Source: DASSNR01 sp036278935 (GTDB taxonomy: Bacteria > Gemmatimonadota > Gemmatimonadetes > Gemmatimonadales > Gemmatimonadaceae). From it: DNA of 58,872 nt. The position numbers and the translations under genes are program-made. Location of the stretch: assembly GCA_036278935.1 (NCBI GenBank), contig DASUKA010000144.1, positions 1 to 58,872 on the forward strand, in the 5' to 3' direction. Below, piece after piece: positions 15,928 through 24,027 of this stretch. How positions within the stretch are numbered: the stretch's first letter is position 1; each line of letters starts with the position of its first letter. The notes under the pieces were generated by a model. That model was not told the DNA's origin, ran no database searches, and saw nothing but the letters and a program-made list of their open reading frames with translations.

Positions 15928-16658
15928 GTCGCGGCGACTCCGCGTCCGCAGGTGATGCAGTATTGCCAGCCGATATCCAACTCTGTGCCGCAGGCCGGAC
16001 ACCGCTGCGTCTTGAGGTTCTGGCCGCAATACGGGCAGAAAGACGCCTCCCGGCCCGGCGGAAGCGCATGCCCACAGTACGTGCATGCGGTGGTGTAGAC
16101 GCGGGGGTTGGCGCTGGGGTTCGCCGTGGGGTTCGCCGTGGGGTTGGGCGCGATCACGCCGGTTCCGGATGGCGGCGAATTTCTGCGGCCGGAGATGGAC
16201 GGCACTGGCTGCGGCGAGCGGCGCGGCGGGTGCGCGTGACCGCTCGGCACGGGGTCGGCGGCGGCGCTCGGCGTGGTAGGAGCCAGAAGTGAGGGCGCGC
16301 TCGGCGGCGAGGCGGCGATATCGCCAAAGTGATGAATGCCGTGCGCCGAGATCGCCACGCGCGAGGCGGCGAATTCGCGAAAGACCGCGGTGTTCGGATT
16401 GGAACTGGCCATCTCGCGTTTGATCGCGTCGCGCATGTCGTCGTCGCCCGCCAGGTAGTCGCGCTCGCCGGCCAGCAGCCGGCAGAGCGCCACCTCGTAG
16501 TCCTGGTTGGTTTCTATCTCCAGCTCGCGCCGGTTGTGCCGGTAGGGTACAAGGTGCTGGTACAGCTCGGCCACCTCGAACGGCCGGGTCATGTACTCTG
16601 GGTAGCCGTTGCGAATGTTCTGCACGAGACGTCGAAACATGCGGTCCAGGTCGTCCAT
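15924..16658 (-). CDS. Double zinc-ribbon protein with a Pro/Asn/Ala repeat linker
   Basis: The protein has 244 residues. The N-terminal ~105 residues are a charged helical domain (MDDLDRMFRRLVQNIRNG). A disordered linker follows, including an NPTANPTANPSANP run encoded by four 12-bp units at 16104-16151. The C-terminus has three CxxC pairs after CTYCGHA (FCPYCGQ, RCPACGT, YCITCGR), which is a double zinc ribbon. There are no membrane segments. It overlaps the cytochrome gene by 4 bases. Zinc ribbons of this kind often bind nucleic acid or other proteins; no specific role can be assigned. Confidence 0.82.
   Translation of the reverse strand: MDDLDRMFRRLVQNIRNGYPEYMTRPFEVAELYQHLVPYRHNRRELEIETNQDYEVALCRLLAGERDYLAGDDDMRDAIKREMASSNPNTAVFREFAASRVAISAHGIHHFGDIAASPPSAPSLLAPTTPSAAADPVPSGHAHPPRRSPQPVPSISGRRNSPPSGTGVIAPNPTANPTANPSANPRVYTTACTYCGHALPPGREASFCPYCGQNLKTQRCPACGTELDIGWQYCITCGRGVAAT
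16104..16151. repeat. 12-bp tandem repeat inside the zinc-ribbon gene
   Basis: Four units of GGGGTTCGCCGT are present; the two central ones are identical and the outer ones diverged. They encode the NPTA repeats of the linker. The in-frame period allows length change without frameshift. Confidence 0.8.
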
Positions 16659-16776
16659 AGCTCATCCAACTCGGTCGGGAGGTCACGCGGCTCGACACAC
16701 CGCGCCCGGCGCAGCGCGCGCACGTAGTCCGTATTAGGTGCGCGAAGGGGACGCGGAACGCAAGGGGTGCGGGCGA

Positions 16777-16871
16777 GGGAGCAGGGAAGATGGAGCAGGG
16801 AGAACCCGGCCTGTCGGGGAGAGCCCTCTTATACGAGGCCGCTCTTCTTCCCTGGTCCCTTCTCCCTTCTC
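16777..16871. repeat. Composite palindromic repeat at the 3' end of the glycosyltransferase gene
   Basis: GGGAGCAGGGAAGATGGAGC opposes TTCTTCCCTGGTCCCTTCTC around a GGGGAGAGCCCTCTTATACG centre. The minus-strand glycosyltransferase stop at 16829 lies in the centre, so its last ~14 residues come from the repeat. Confidence 0.65.
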
Positions 16872-17716
16872 ACTTGCAGTTCCACCTCCCGTATACCTCT
16901 CCGTCGGTCGTAGGCGGGCAGGGGCGCCGGCGGCGTGCGCTCCGGCGCGGGGAGCTTCCCCTGGGCGTGAGCGGAGAAGCGGGCCCCAAGCATATGGAAG
17001 AGCGCGGCGACGCCATCCCGCCAGGTGATCTTCTTCCCCTCCTCATACGTGCGACCATGGTAGCTGATGGGCACCTCGTAGATGCGCGCCCCCATCTGCG
17101 AGAGCCGGGCGACGATTTCCGGCTCGATCCCGAACCGCTGTCTGGTCAGGTGCATGCACTGGAAGGCCGCCAGGGTGAACGCCTTGTAGCCGCTCTCCAT
17201 GTCGGTGACGTTCAGGTCGGTGAGCATGTTGGAGAGCAGTGTGAGCATGCCATTCGCCACGCGGTGCCAGAAGTACAGCACGCGATGTGCGCCGCTGCCC
17301 AGGAAGCGCGACCCGATCACCGCGTCGGCCTGTCCGGCGAGGATGGGGGCGATGAGCTGGGGAATGTCAGACGGATCGTACTCGAGGTCCGCATCCTGGA
17401 TGATCACGATGTCCCCGGTGGCGTGCGCGCGCGCCGTACGGAGCGCGGCGCCCTTCCCCTGGTTCACCTCATGCCGCACCACGATGAGCGGCACGCTGCC
17501 CTCGGCGGCCAGGCGCGTCAGCTCCACGAAGGTCGTGTCGGAGGACGCATCATCCACCGCCACCACCTGCAGCCGCACCGCCGGCGCGAGCTGCTCCTCG
17601 AGCATGCGGAGCGCCTCGATGGTGCGCGCGATGGTAGGCGCCTCATTGTAGCAGGGGACGAGAATGCTCAGCGTCGCTGAGGGGGACTCGCGAACCGGCA
17701 TCGTGGCGATGGACAT
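16829..17716 (-). CDS. Family 2 glycosyltransferase (DPM1/Ykcc-like)
   Basis: The 295-residue enzyme starts at ATG 17716. The GT-A fold opens with LSILVPCYNEAPTIARTIEAL; the nucleotide-binding DDASSD and metal-binding DADLEYDP (DXD) follow; GSRFLGSG and DMESGYKAF are typical of polyprenyl-phosphate mannose/glucose synthases. There is no C-terminal membrane helix, so it is probably cytosolic or peripheral. The last residues (REVELQVRREKGPGKKSGLV) are highly basic and come from a dispersed repeat copy, so the ancestral end was probably near AYDRRRG. It likely transfers a sugar to a polyprenyl phosphate for surface glycans. Confidence 0.9.
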   Translation of the reverse strand: MSIATMPVRESPSATLSILVPCYNEAPTIARTIEALRMLEEQLAPAVRLQVVAVDDASSDTTFVELTRLAAEGSVPLIVVRHEVNQGKGAALRTARAHATGDIVIIQDADLEYDPSDIPQLIAPILAGQADAVIGSRFLGSGAHRVLYFWHRVANGMLTLLSNMLTDLNVTDMESGYKAFTLAAFQCMHLTRQRFGIEPEIVARLSQMGARIYEVPISYHGRTYEEGKKITWRDGVAALFHMLGARFSAHAQGKLPAPERTPPAPLPAYDRRRGIREVELQVRREKGPGKKSGLV

Positions 17717-17780
17717 GGGACGCGGGGGCGACGGGTGGAGGGCGGAACTGGTGGCGGGACGCTGCGGAGTCCGGCGGCCG

Positions 17781-17963
17781 CTACCGGGACAGGCTATCCA
17801 TCTTGCTATCGACGTTGTTGGCGTCGAAACGCGATCGGTTCCGGTCGGTCACGTGCTGGACCAACCGTGAGACCACGTTGTGTGTATTCGTCTGCGCATC
17901 CTGGAACCCGATCCAATAGCCCAGTGCGATGCCGATTACGAGCAGGACGAGCATTCGCCTCAT
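17781..17963 (-). CDS. Small single-helix membrane protein
   Basis: The 60-residue protein starts at ATG 17963. Residues 4-20 (MLVLLVIGIALGYWIGF) form one membrane helix, followed by a polar tail rich in Asn, Asp and Arg. It lies between the RNase H gene and the glycosyltransferase on the same strand. No family is recognised. Support comes from the clean hydrophobic/polar split and the open frame in a region without another candidate. Confidence 0.55.
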   Translation of the reverse strand: MRRMLVLLVIGIALGYWIGFQDAQTNTHNVVSRLVQHVTDRNRSRFDANNVDSKMDSLSR

Positions 17964-18003
17964 GATGCGTCCACGTGCTCCAGTACGAGTAGAAAATCGC
18001 TCC

Positions 18004-18639
18004 CTACTGGTGACGTCCCGCTGCGCCGCGGGGTAACGTCCCGCCAGCGCCGTTCATTGCCGCGGGGAACGGGTCCGGCTCGATGGTCAAGCGCCCTCTC
18101 GCCCGCTCCGCGCGCAGCCACTCTGTGAATCCCGATTCCACCGCGCCGCCCGAATCGCTCTGCTGCCGGGCGGCGCGGATAGCGAGCTCGTTCGCATATT
18201 CGTTCTGTGGATGGCCCGCATGGCCGCGGACCCACCGCCAGCGGACATCGTGCAACCGGGCCGCATCCACGAGCGCCTTCCACAGCTCGAGGTTTTCGAT
18301 GGCCCCTCCCTTCCGCTTCCATCCACGCGCCATCCAATCATACACCCACGCGGTCATCCCGTCCACGAGGTAGCGCGAGTCGCTCGTGAACACCACGGCG
18401 TAGCGCCGCCCCTTGGCCGAGAGCATGCGCAGCGGCTCGATCGCCGACCGGAGCGCCATCCGGTTGTTGGTCGCTGCCGGCTCGGAAATCCAGTAGTCCC
18501 GGCGCACCAGGCTCCCGGTGCGTGGGTGCAGCAGCTCGATCACGCCTCCCGCGCCGCCGGGGTTGGCGCCATCCCGGCCATTGCCCAGGCAGGACTCGTC
18601 GGCGTACACGGACACCGCTGGCGATGGGGCGCCAGTCAT
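18004..18639 (-). CDS. RNase HI-like protein lacking two catalytic carboxylates
   Basis: The 211-residue protein starts at ATG 18639 after a GAGG site. The RNase H fold is clear: VYADESCLGNG (D14, equivalent to E. coli Asp10), TNNRMALRSAIEPL, TSDSRYLVDG (D87, Asp70) and VRGHAGHPQNEYANELA. Where E. coli has Glu48 in RMEL this protein has Ala62, and where it has Asp134 it has Asn150. Known mutants show Glu48 is important for metal-dependent cleavage, so activity may be lost or changed. A ~45-residue C-terminal tail is extra. It may bind RNA/DNA hybrids without cutting, or use a shifted acidic residue such as Glu68. The function is uncertain. Confidence 0.85.
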   Translation of the reverse strand: MTGAPSPAVSVYADESCLGNGRDGANPGGAGGVIELLHPRTGSLVRRDYWISEPAATNNRMALRSAIEPLRMLSAKGRRYAVVFTSDSRYLVDGMTAWVYDWMARGWKRKGGAIENLELWKALVDAARLHDVRWRWVRGHAGHPQNEYANELAIRAARQQSDSGGAVESGFTEWLRAERARGRLTIEPDPFPAAMNGAGGTLPRGAAGRHQ

Positions 18640-18664
18640 GCGCGCCTCGGGTGGGGGATACGCG

Positions 18665-18883
18665 TCACGCGATCACCTGAATGCTTTCGAGGTCGGCAAT
18701 GGAGAACTCGATCGCCTCGCCGGTAGTGGGGTGGGTGGCCTCGATCACCTCCTGCCTGCCCTCAAGGCGGAGTGCGCGCGGGACCACCACGTACTCCGTG
18801 CCGCGGCGATAGACGGCGATGCGCCGTTGATCGATGATCGCGCGCTCCAGCGCGTCGTACTGAGTATGCGTCAGCTCCGCCAC
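18665..18883 (-). CDS. Small WYL-like protein
   Basis: The 72-residue protein starts at GTG 18883, with GGAGGAG about 7 bases upstream, and overlaps the end of the M20 deacylase gene by 13 bases. The sequence LERAIIDQRRIAVYRRG, then YVVVPRALRL and FSIADLESIQVI, follows the five-strand pattern of WYL/SH3-like ligand-sensing domains, without the DNA-binding part or the WYL triad. It is probably a small regulatory or accessory protein translated with its upstream neighbour. Confidence 0.6.
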   Translation of the reverse strand: MAELTHTQYDALERAIIDQRRIAVYRRGTEYVVVPRALRLEGRQEVIEATHPTTGEAIEFSIADLESIQVIA

Positions 18884-20043
18884 GCCCGCTCTCCTCCATC
18901 GCACCAGCGCCGTGCCAGTCGCGCCAGGACGGTGGTCGCATGTTCGATCTCGGCGCACGCAACCCATTCCGTGGCCGAGTGCGCCAGCGCGATATCGCCC
19001 GGCCCATAACAGATGGCCGGAATCCCCGCCTCGTTCAGCAGCGCGGCGTCGGTCCACGCGCTCATCCCCTGGATCTCCGGCTGCGCTCCGCCGGCGGTGA
19101 TCGCACTGGCCAGCGCCCGCACGATCGGCGTGTCGATGGCGACATCGCTCGGGGCCTGCGCCGCGAGAAGCTGGACGTCAGCCGCCAGCGCGGGACGCCG
19201 CGCCCGCACGCGCTCCACCACCATGTGCATCTCTTCGAGCGCCGTGGCCGCATCCTCGCCGGGCAGCGTCCGCCGCTCCACCCAGAACGTGCAGCGGTCG
19301 GGGTAGGTGGACATCCCCGAGCCGCCCTCGATCCGCGATGCGTGCAGCGAGGCGCGTCCCAGCAGCGCATGGCTGCGCGCGGTGAGCGTCTGCTCCTCCA
19401 CCGCGTCGAGCTCCGCGAGCAGGAGTGCCGCGTCCCGGATCGCGTCAACGCCCAGGTCGTACCGGCTGCCGTGCGCCGCGTGGCCGTGGACGGTGACCTC
19501 CAGCCAAGCGAACCCGCGATGGGCCGGCATGATCGTGAGCCGGGTGGGCTCGGTGACGATCGCCGCGTCGGCGCGCACCCCGCGCTCGATCAGCGCGCTG
19601 GTGCCGATGCTCTCGCATTCCTCGTCAGCCACGGCGGCCACCACGACCTCGCCCGCGAAGCCTTCGTCGGCCGCGCGCACGGCCGCGGCGCACATGGCCG
19701 CCACTCCTCCCTTCATGTCGGCCGCGCCGCGCCCGTAGAGCCGGCCGTCGCGCTCCAGCCCGTCGAACGGCGGGTGATCCATTCCATGCGTGTCTACGAC
19801 ATCCAGATGGCCGTTGAACATGAGCGACGCGCCGCCGCCCGCGCCAATGCGCGCCACCACGTTCGGCCGCCCGGGCGCCGCCTCGTGCACCGCTACACGG
19901 AACCCCCACGCCTCGAGTACCTCCGCGAGCGCACGTGCGATCGTCTGCTCCCCCGGCCCGCCCGCCACGAGTGTGGGATTCCGCGAATCGATGCGCACCA
20001 GCTCGCGCGCCAGCTCCACCGCGTCGCCTCGTTCCACTGTCAT
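18871..20043 (-). CDS. M20-family deacylase/peptidase (ArgE/DapE type)
   Basis: The 390-residue zinc hydrolase starts at ATG 20043, one base after the GHMP kinase stop. The metal ligands are readable: His in GHLDVV, bridging Asp in GRGAADMKGG, the EE pair in ADEECES, an acidic position in VTEPT, and the C-terminal His in IALAHSATEW. The lid/dimer domain lies at ~180-290 (GHAAHGSRYDLGVDAI). It should remove an acyl or peptidyl group from an amino acid. Neither arg nor dap genes are adjacent; the immediate partner is a sugar-kinase-like GHMP protein, so the annotation as acetylornithine deacetylase is not secure. Confidence 0.87.
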   Translation of the reverse strand: MTVERGDAVELARELVRIDSRNPTLVAGGPGEQTIARALAEVLEAWGFRVAVHEAAPGRPNVVARIGAGGGASLMFNGHLDVVDTHGMDHPPFDGLERDGRLYGRGAADMKGGVAAMCAAAVRAADEGFAGEVVVAAVADEECESIGTSALIERGVRADAAIVTEPTRLTIMPAHRGFAWLEVTVHGHAAHGSRYDLGVDAIRDAALLLAELDAVEEQTLTARSHALLGRASLHASRIEGGSGMSTYPDRCTFWVERRTLPGEDAATALEEMHMVVERVRARRPALAADVQLLAAQAPSDVAIDTPIVRALASAITAGGAQPEIQGMSAWTDAALLNEAGIPAICYGPGDIALAHSATEWVACAEIEHATTVLARLARRWCDGGERAWRS

Positions 20044-20044
20044 C

Positions 20045-21052
20045 TCACTCCGCCCCCATCAGCGCATGATCCGTCACCCGAACGCCCTCGATATCCACGG
20101 AGAATGGAACGATCTGCCCGACGCACGCCGCCGCCGCGCGCACCTCTGCTGCGCGCTTCGCCGGTGCAATTATGAGCACCGATCCTCCACCCGATGCGCC
20201 GAGCGCCTTTCCCCCGACAGCACCGGCGGCCCGCGCCGCCGAGAGCACGCGCTCGATGCCCTCGGTCGAGATGGTCGGATGCAGCTGCCGCTGGTAGCTC
20301 CAGTGCTCGGCCACCAGCGCGCCCAGATCGTCGAGCGCGCACCGCTCCAGCGCGTCAGCCATTGCGGCGGCCAGCGTCCCCAGCCGCTCCAGCGCGCGCG
20401 TCACGCGTTGCTCGCGCGTGCGGTAGGCGTCGAGTACGGCCGTGATGGTGGTTCCCGAAATACGCGACTGCCCAGTATACACCACCGTGCATTGCCACTC
20501 GATCGCTTGTACCAGCGCCGGCGTGAGCGGGATGCGACGCACCGATGCGCTGTCGCCGAATCGCAACAAGAGCGCCCCGCCGAACGCCGCCGCGTAGTGG
20601 TCCTGGCTCCCGCCCGGCACGCGCAGATCCTCGAGCTCGAGCGCTCGGCTGCGCTCGGCCACATCTTCGCGCCCCAGCGTCACCCCATTCCAGCACGCCA
20701 GCGCGCTCACCAACGCCACGCCGGCCGCCGAGGAGCCGCCGAGCCCGGCGCCCAGCGGATAGTCGTTCCGCAGCTCGAGCACCGCTGGCTCCGCGGGCGT
20801 GCGGCGGAGCGCCGCCTTGGTCAACGCCGCCCGGCCGTCGCTGCGGAGCGCGCTCACCGTCGGTGCGTGGCACGTGCACCCGGCTTCGTCGATCGTGATG
20901 CCGTCCGGCGCCTCGCGCACCGTGACGGACGAGTAGCGCGAGATAGCCAGGTTGCACACGCACCCGCCCCGCTCGGCGGGATAGGGTGGCACATCCGTCC
21001 AGCCGCCGCCGAAGTCGATGCGAGTCGGGGCGCGAGCCGTTACCAGCCGCAC
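20045..21052 (-). CDS. GHMP-family small-molecule kinase (heptose/fucose kinase-like)
   Basis: The 335-residue protein starts at GTG 21052, 3 bases from the upstream stop. APTRIDFGGGWTDVPPY is the N-terminal signature of the HddA/fucokinase branch, GAGLGGSSAAG is the ATP-binding GHMP loop, and GGKALGASGGGSVLI is the C-terminal motif 3. HddA phosphorylates D-glycero-D-manno-heptose 7-phosphate, but no gmh or hdd genes are here. The gene pair with the M20 deacylase (1-base gap) suggests a joint role, perhaps salvage of an N-acylated sugar or amino compound. The substrate is unknown. Confidence 0.85.
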   Translation of the reverse strand: MRLVTARAPTRIDFGGGWTDVPPYPAERGGCVCNLAISRYSSVTVREAPDGITIDEAGCTCHAPTVSALRSDGRAALTKAALRRTPAEPAVLELRNDYPLGAGLGGSSAAGVALVSALACWNGVTLGREDVAERSRALELEDLRVPGGSQDHYAAAFGGALLLRFGDSASVRRIPLTPALVQAIEWQCTVVYTGQSRISGTTITAVLDAYRTREQRVTRALERLGTLAAAMADALERCALDDLGALVAEHWSYQRQLHPTISTEGIERVLSAARAAGAVGGKALGASGGGSVLIIAPAKRAAEVRAAAACVGQIVPFSVDIEGVRVTDHALMGAE

Positions 21053-21055
21053 GGC

Positions 21056-21520
21056 TCAGCTCGAGTGGTCGTGCACGATCCGCCAGCGTCCATCCACTCG
21101 CAGCATCACGAGCGATGTCGGCCCGCGCTCCACCGTCGAGTCACCCCGCGAGAGCACGTACTGGGCAATGACGTTGATCACGCCAGGTGCCAGCGAGTCC
21201 ACCTCGAGGCCCTCGAACGAAAGGGAATCGCGCTCGCCGCCCGGCGCGAAGCGCGGTGCGTACACGGCGCGGATGGCCGAGCGTCCGTGCAGCACGCCGC
21301 TCCGAGTGATGAACGTCGTACGGTCGCTGTCCAGGTAGTCTGCCACGAAGGCATCCAGGTCGCCCCGGTTCCAGGCGCGAGCGGACGCGGCGAGCATCTG
21401 CGAGATCTCCGCGTGGAGCCCCGCGGGCCGTGTACCGGCGGTCTCTCCGCTCGCGGGGTGCCCCGGAGCGCATGCGGTCGCCGATAGGGCAAGCAGCGCG
21501 AGGCACGTCCATCGGTGCAT
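21056..21520 (-). CDS. DUF4440/SnoaL-like lipoprotein
   Basis: The 154-residue protein starts at ATG 21520, with AGGG about 11 bases before it; an ATG 9 bases upstream is too close to that site. MHRWTCLALLALSATAC is a lipoprotein signal. The mature domain (SARAWNRGDLDAFVADYLDS, GRSAIRAVYAPRF, SLVMLRVDGRWRIVHDHSS) is an NTF2-like alpha+beta barrel of the DUF4440 group. These bind small ligands or act as secreted hydrolase-like proteins; nothing indicates catalysis here. It heads a tight operon with the kinase and deacylase. Confidence 0.8.
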   Translation of the reverse strand: MHRWTCLALLALSATACAPGHPASGETAGTRPAGLHAEISQMLAASARAWNRGDLDAFVADYLDSDRTTFITRSGVLHGRSAIRAVYAPRFAPGGERDSLSFEGLEVDSLAPGVINVIAQYVLSRGDSTVERGPTSLVMLRVDGRWRIVHDHSS

Positions 21521-21523
21521 ATT

Positions 21524-21562
21524 GCACATGTCCCTGTGTGTGAGAGCGCACGTCTCATGTGC
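21524..21562. promoter_or_regulatory. Inverted repeat in the divergent region before otsA
   Basis: GCACATG (21524-21530) and CATGTGC (21556-21562) flank a 25-base spacer between the divergent DUF4440 and otsA genes. It could be an operator or chance; no clear promoter hexamers were found beside it. Confidence 0.3.
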
Positions 21563-21670
21563 GTGATCGTGCCGCAAGCTAGCGCGCGGGCGGTCAGTTG
21601 CCTACCCGCGTGCCGCGCGCACGCGCCGCCGTCATGCGGCACGCGTCGTGCGCTCCGGAAGCGTCGACCC

Positions 21671-23167
21671 ATGCCTGATCTCGCCCGTTACCTCGAAGAC
21701 CGTACGCTCATCCTGCTGTCCAACCGGGAGCCGTATGAGCACCGGCACGGCGAGACGGGGATCGAGGTGCGCCAGCCACCTGGCGGGCTCGTCTCCGCGC
21801 TCGATCCCACCATGCAGACGACGCATGGTGTGTGGGTGGCGTGGGGATCGGGGACGGCCGATCACGAAACGTCGGATGCCGAAGGGCGGCTGCGCGTGCC
21901 GCCCACCAATCCTTCGTACGTCCTGCACCGTGTCTTCCTTGATGAGGACGACATCGAGGGCTACTACCTGGGCTTCGCCAACCGCTCGCTCTGGCCCCTG
22001 TGTCACCTGCTGGTGCAGCACTTCGAATACAGCGGCGAGTACTGGCGCCGCTACCGTGATGTGAACGCCAAGTTCGCGCGCGCGGTGGCGGACGAGATCG
22101 ACCGCGCCGAGAAGGAGCCCATCGTCTGGATCCAGGATTATCACTTCGGCCTCGTCTCCGCGATGATCCGCGAAACGAAGAGCCCGCTCCTTATCCACCA
22201 GTTCTGGCACATCCCCTTCCCGCCGGCCGACATCCTTCGTCTGCTCCCCGAAGACGTGCACGACGCGCTGCTGCGCGGCATGCTGGGCAACGACCTGATC
22301 GGCTTCCAGACCGAGCGCTACGCCATCAACTTCCTCGGCTGCGTCGCGGAGTTCATCCCCGAGGCGGATATCAACGCGGATACGCTCATGGTGCAGTACC
22401 AGGGCCGCATCATCGAGGTGGCGGCCTTTCCGATCAGCATCGACGTGGACCGCTACGAGCAGCTCGCGGAATCGGAGGAGAGCATGGCGCTCGCGAGTCG
22501 GCTACGCTCACGCTACGCGTTCGACAATCGCCAGCTCGGGCTCGGCGTGGACCGCGTGGATTACACCAAGGGCATTCCCGAGCGGCTGCGCGCGCTGCGC
22601 ATCCTCTGGGCGCGGCATCCGGAGCTCCGTCAGACGTTCACCTTCCTGCTCGTCGCCACGCCCTCTCGCTCCGAGCTGCCGGCCTACCGCGCGCTCGAAG
22701 AGGAGATGGTCAACACCGTCATGGAGATCAACGAGCGCTTCGGCACCGAGCAGTGGACGCCGATCGTGCTGGTGCATGAGAACGTGAGCACCGAGCTCCT
22801 GGCGGGCGTCTATCGCGCCGCCGATCTCTGTCTGGTCTCCTCGCTCCAGGATGGGATGAATCTGGTGGCCAAGGAGTTCGTGGCCTGTCAGATCGAAGAG
22901 AAGGGGGTGCTCGTCCTGAGCCGCTTTACCGGCGCGGCCGAGGAGATTGACGAGGCGATCCTCATCAACCCGTTCAACATCGACGGGTTCGTGGCCGGGA
23001 TCCGCCGTGCGCTCGGCATGAGCGACGGCGAGCGTCGCGTGCGCATGCATCGCATGCGCCGGCAGCTGCGAGAGCGGAGCATCTTCGACTGGCTCGAGTC
23101 GATTCTCACGCGCACGGAAGCGCTCGTCGCCGCCCACCGCCATGGACACGCGGGGAGCACGGCGTGA
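21671..23167 (+). CDS. otsA: Trehalose-6-phosphate synthase
   Basis: The 498-residue GT20 enzyme makes trehalose 6-phosphate from UDP-glucose (or another NDP-glucose) and glucose 6-phosphate. The start at ATG 21671 was chosen because SNREPY and PPGGLVSALDP at the N-terminus match the family and the upstream extension is low-complexity Arg/Ala. Further motifs are WIQDYHFGLV, FWHIPFPP, the phosphate-binding GVDRVDYTKGIPERL, and the NDP-sugar site SSLQDGMNLVAKEFVA. It overlaps otsB by the GTGA of stop and start, so the pair is coupled. Trehalose is an osmo- and desiccation protectant, which suits a soil lifestyle. Confidence 0.95.
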   Translation: MPDLARYLEDRTLILLSNREPYEHRHGETGIEVRQPPGGLVSALDPTMQTTHGVWVAWGSGTADHETSDAEGRLRVPPTNPSYVLHRVFLDEDDIEGYYLGFANRSLWPLCHLLVQHFEYSGEYWRRYRDVNAKFARAVADEIDRAEKEPIVWIQDYHFGLVSAMIRETKSPLLIHQFWHIPFPPADILRLLPEDVHDALLRGMLGNDLIGFQTERYAINFLGCVAEFIPEADINADTLMVQYQGRIIEVAAFPISIDVDRYEQLAESEESMALASRLRSRYAFDNRQLGLGVDRVDYTKGIPERLRALRILWARHPELRQTFTFLLVATPSRSELPAYRALEEEMVNTVMEINERFGTEQWTPIVLVHENVSTELLAGVYRAADLCLVSSLQDGMNLVAKEFVACQIEEKGVLVLSRFTGAAEEIDEAILINPFNIDGFVAGIRRALGMSDGERRVRMHRMRRQLRERSIFDWLESILTRTEALVAAHRHGHAGSTA

Positions 23168-23967
23168 CGCCCACGCCGCTCTTCCCGGCGTCCGATGCAC
23201 TCGCACAGCGCTTGAGCGGCACGCCGCTCGTGATCATGCTCGACGTGGACGGGACCCTCGCTCCCATTGCGCCCCGGCCTGATGAGGCGGTGGTGCCAGC
23301 CGAAACGCGGCGCGCCGTGGCGGCGCTGGCCGCACGCGAAGGAGTGGAGGTGGTGCTGGTCTCGGGGCGCGCGGCCGCTGATGCCCGCCGCATGCTGTCG
23401 GCGGTGCACGTCTGGGTGATCGGCAACCATGGCTTCGAGATCACCGGCCCCGATGGCGAGGAGCTCGTGGACCAGCAGGTGGCGCACTTCCGCCCGGTCA
23501 TCGCGCAGGCAGCCGGCCGTCTGGCGGGGCAGCTCTCGCGCGTGCCGGGCGTGATTCTGGAAGACAAGGGGTGGACGCTGAGCATCCACTACCGGCTCGC
23601 CGACCCGGCGGTCGTCCCCAGGCTCCGCTCGGTGGTGGAGGAGGTGGCCATCCATCTGGGGTTGCGGCTCACGGGCGGCAAGCAGGTGCTCGAGGTCCGG
23701 CCGCCGGTGCGCGTGGACAAGGGAACGGCGGTCGTGCTCCTCGGCCTCAAACTGGGCGGGCTGAACGATGCCGGTTCCCTGGTGTTTGTGGGCGACGATG
23801 AGACCGACGAGGATGCGTTCCGCGCATTGCGGGCGCGCTCCGGCCATCCGGTGACCGTGCGGGTGGCGCACGGCGACGAGTCCGTGCCGACCGCCGCCGA
23901 GTTCAAGGCCTGCGATCCGATCGAGGTGCGCGCCTTCCTGGAGTGGCTCGTGCGCTGGCGGCATTGA
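23164..23967 (+). CDS. otsB: Trehalose-6-phosphate phosphatase
   Basis: The 267-residue HAD-superfamily phosphatase starts at GTG 23164 inside the otsA stop. The motifs are DVDGTLAPI (nucleophile and acid Asp), LVSGR, a cap domain with GNHGFEI, the Lys of VRVDKGTAV, and GDDETDEDAF. These define OtsB, which releases trehalose. Translation coupling to otsA is expected to balance the two activities. Nothing is missing. Confidence 0.95.
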   Translation: MTPTPLFPASDALAQRLSGTPLVIMLDVDGTLAPIAPRPDEAVVPAETRRAVAALAAREGVEVVLVSGRAAADARRMLSAVHVWVIGNHGFEITGPDGEELVDQQVAHFRPVIAQAAGRLAGQLSRVPGVILEDKGWTLSIHYRLADPAVVPRLRSVVEEVAIHLGLRLTGGKQVLEVRPPVRVDKGTAVVLLGLKLGGLNDAGSLVFVGDDETDEDAFRALRARSGHPVTVRVAHGDESVPTAAEFKACDPIEVRAFLEWLVRWRH

Positions 23968-24027
23968 CCCGGCCGCTGGCGTGCCAGCGGCGAGTGCCGG
24001 CCGCTCGCAGAGAGAGGCCGTGAGGCG

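Noticed and set aside
18940..21487. Long plus-strand frames opposite the M20 deacylase and GHMP kinase
   Set aside because: Low-complexity basic translations with no motif; the minus strand carries complete enzyme motifs and tight operon spacing.
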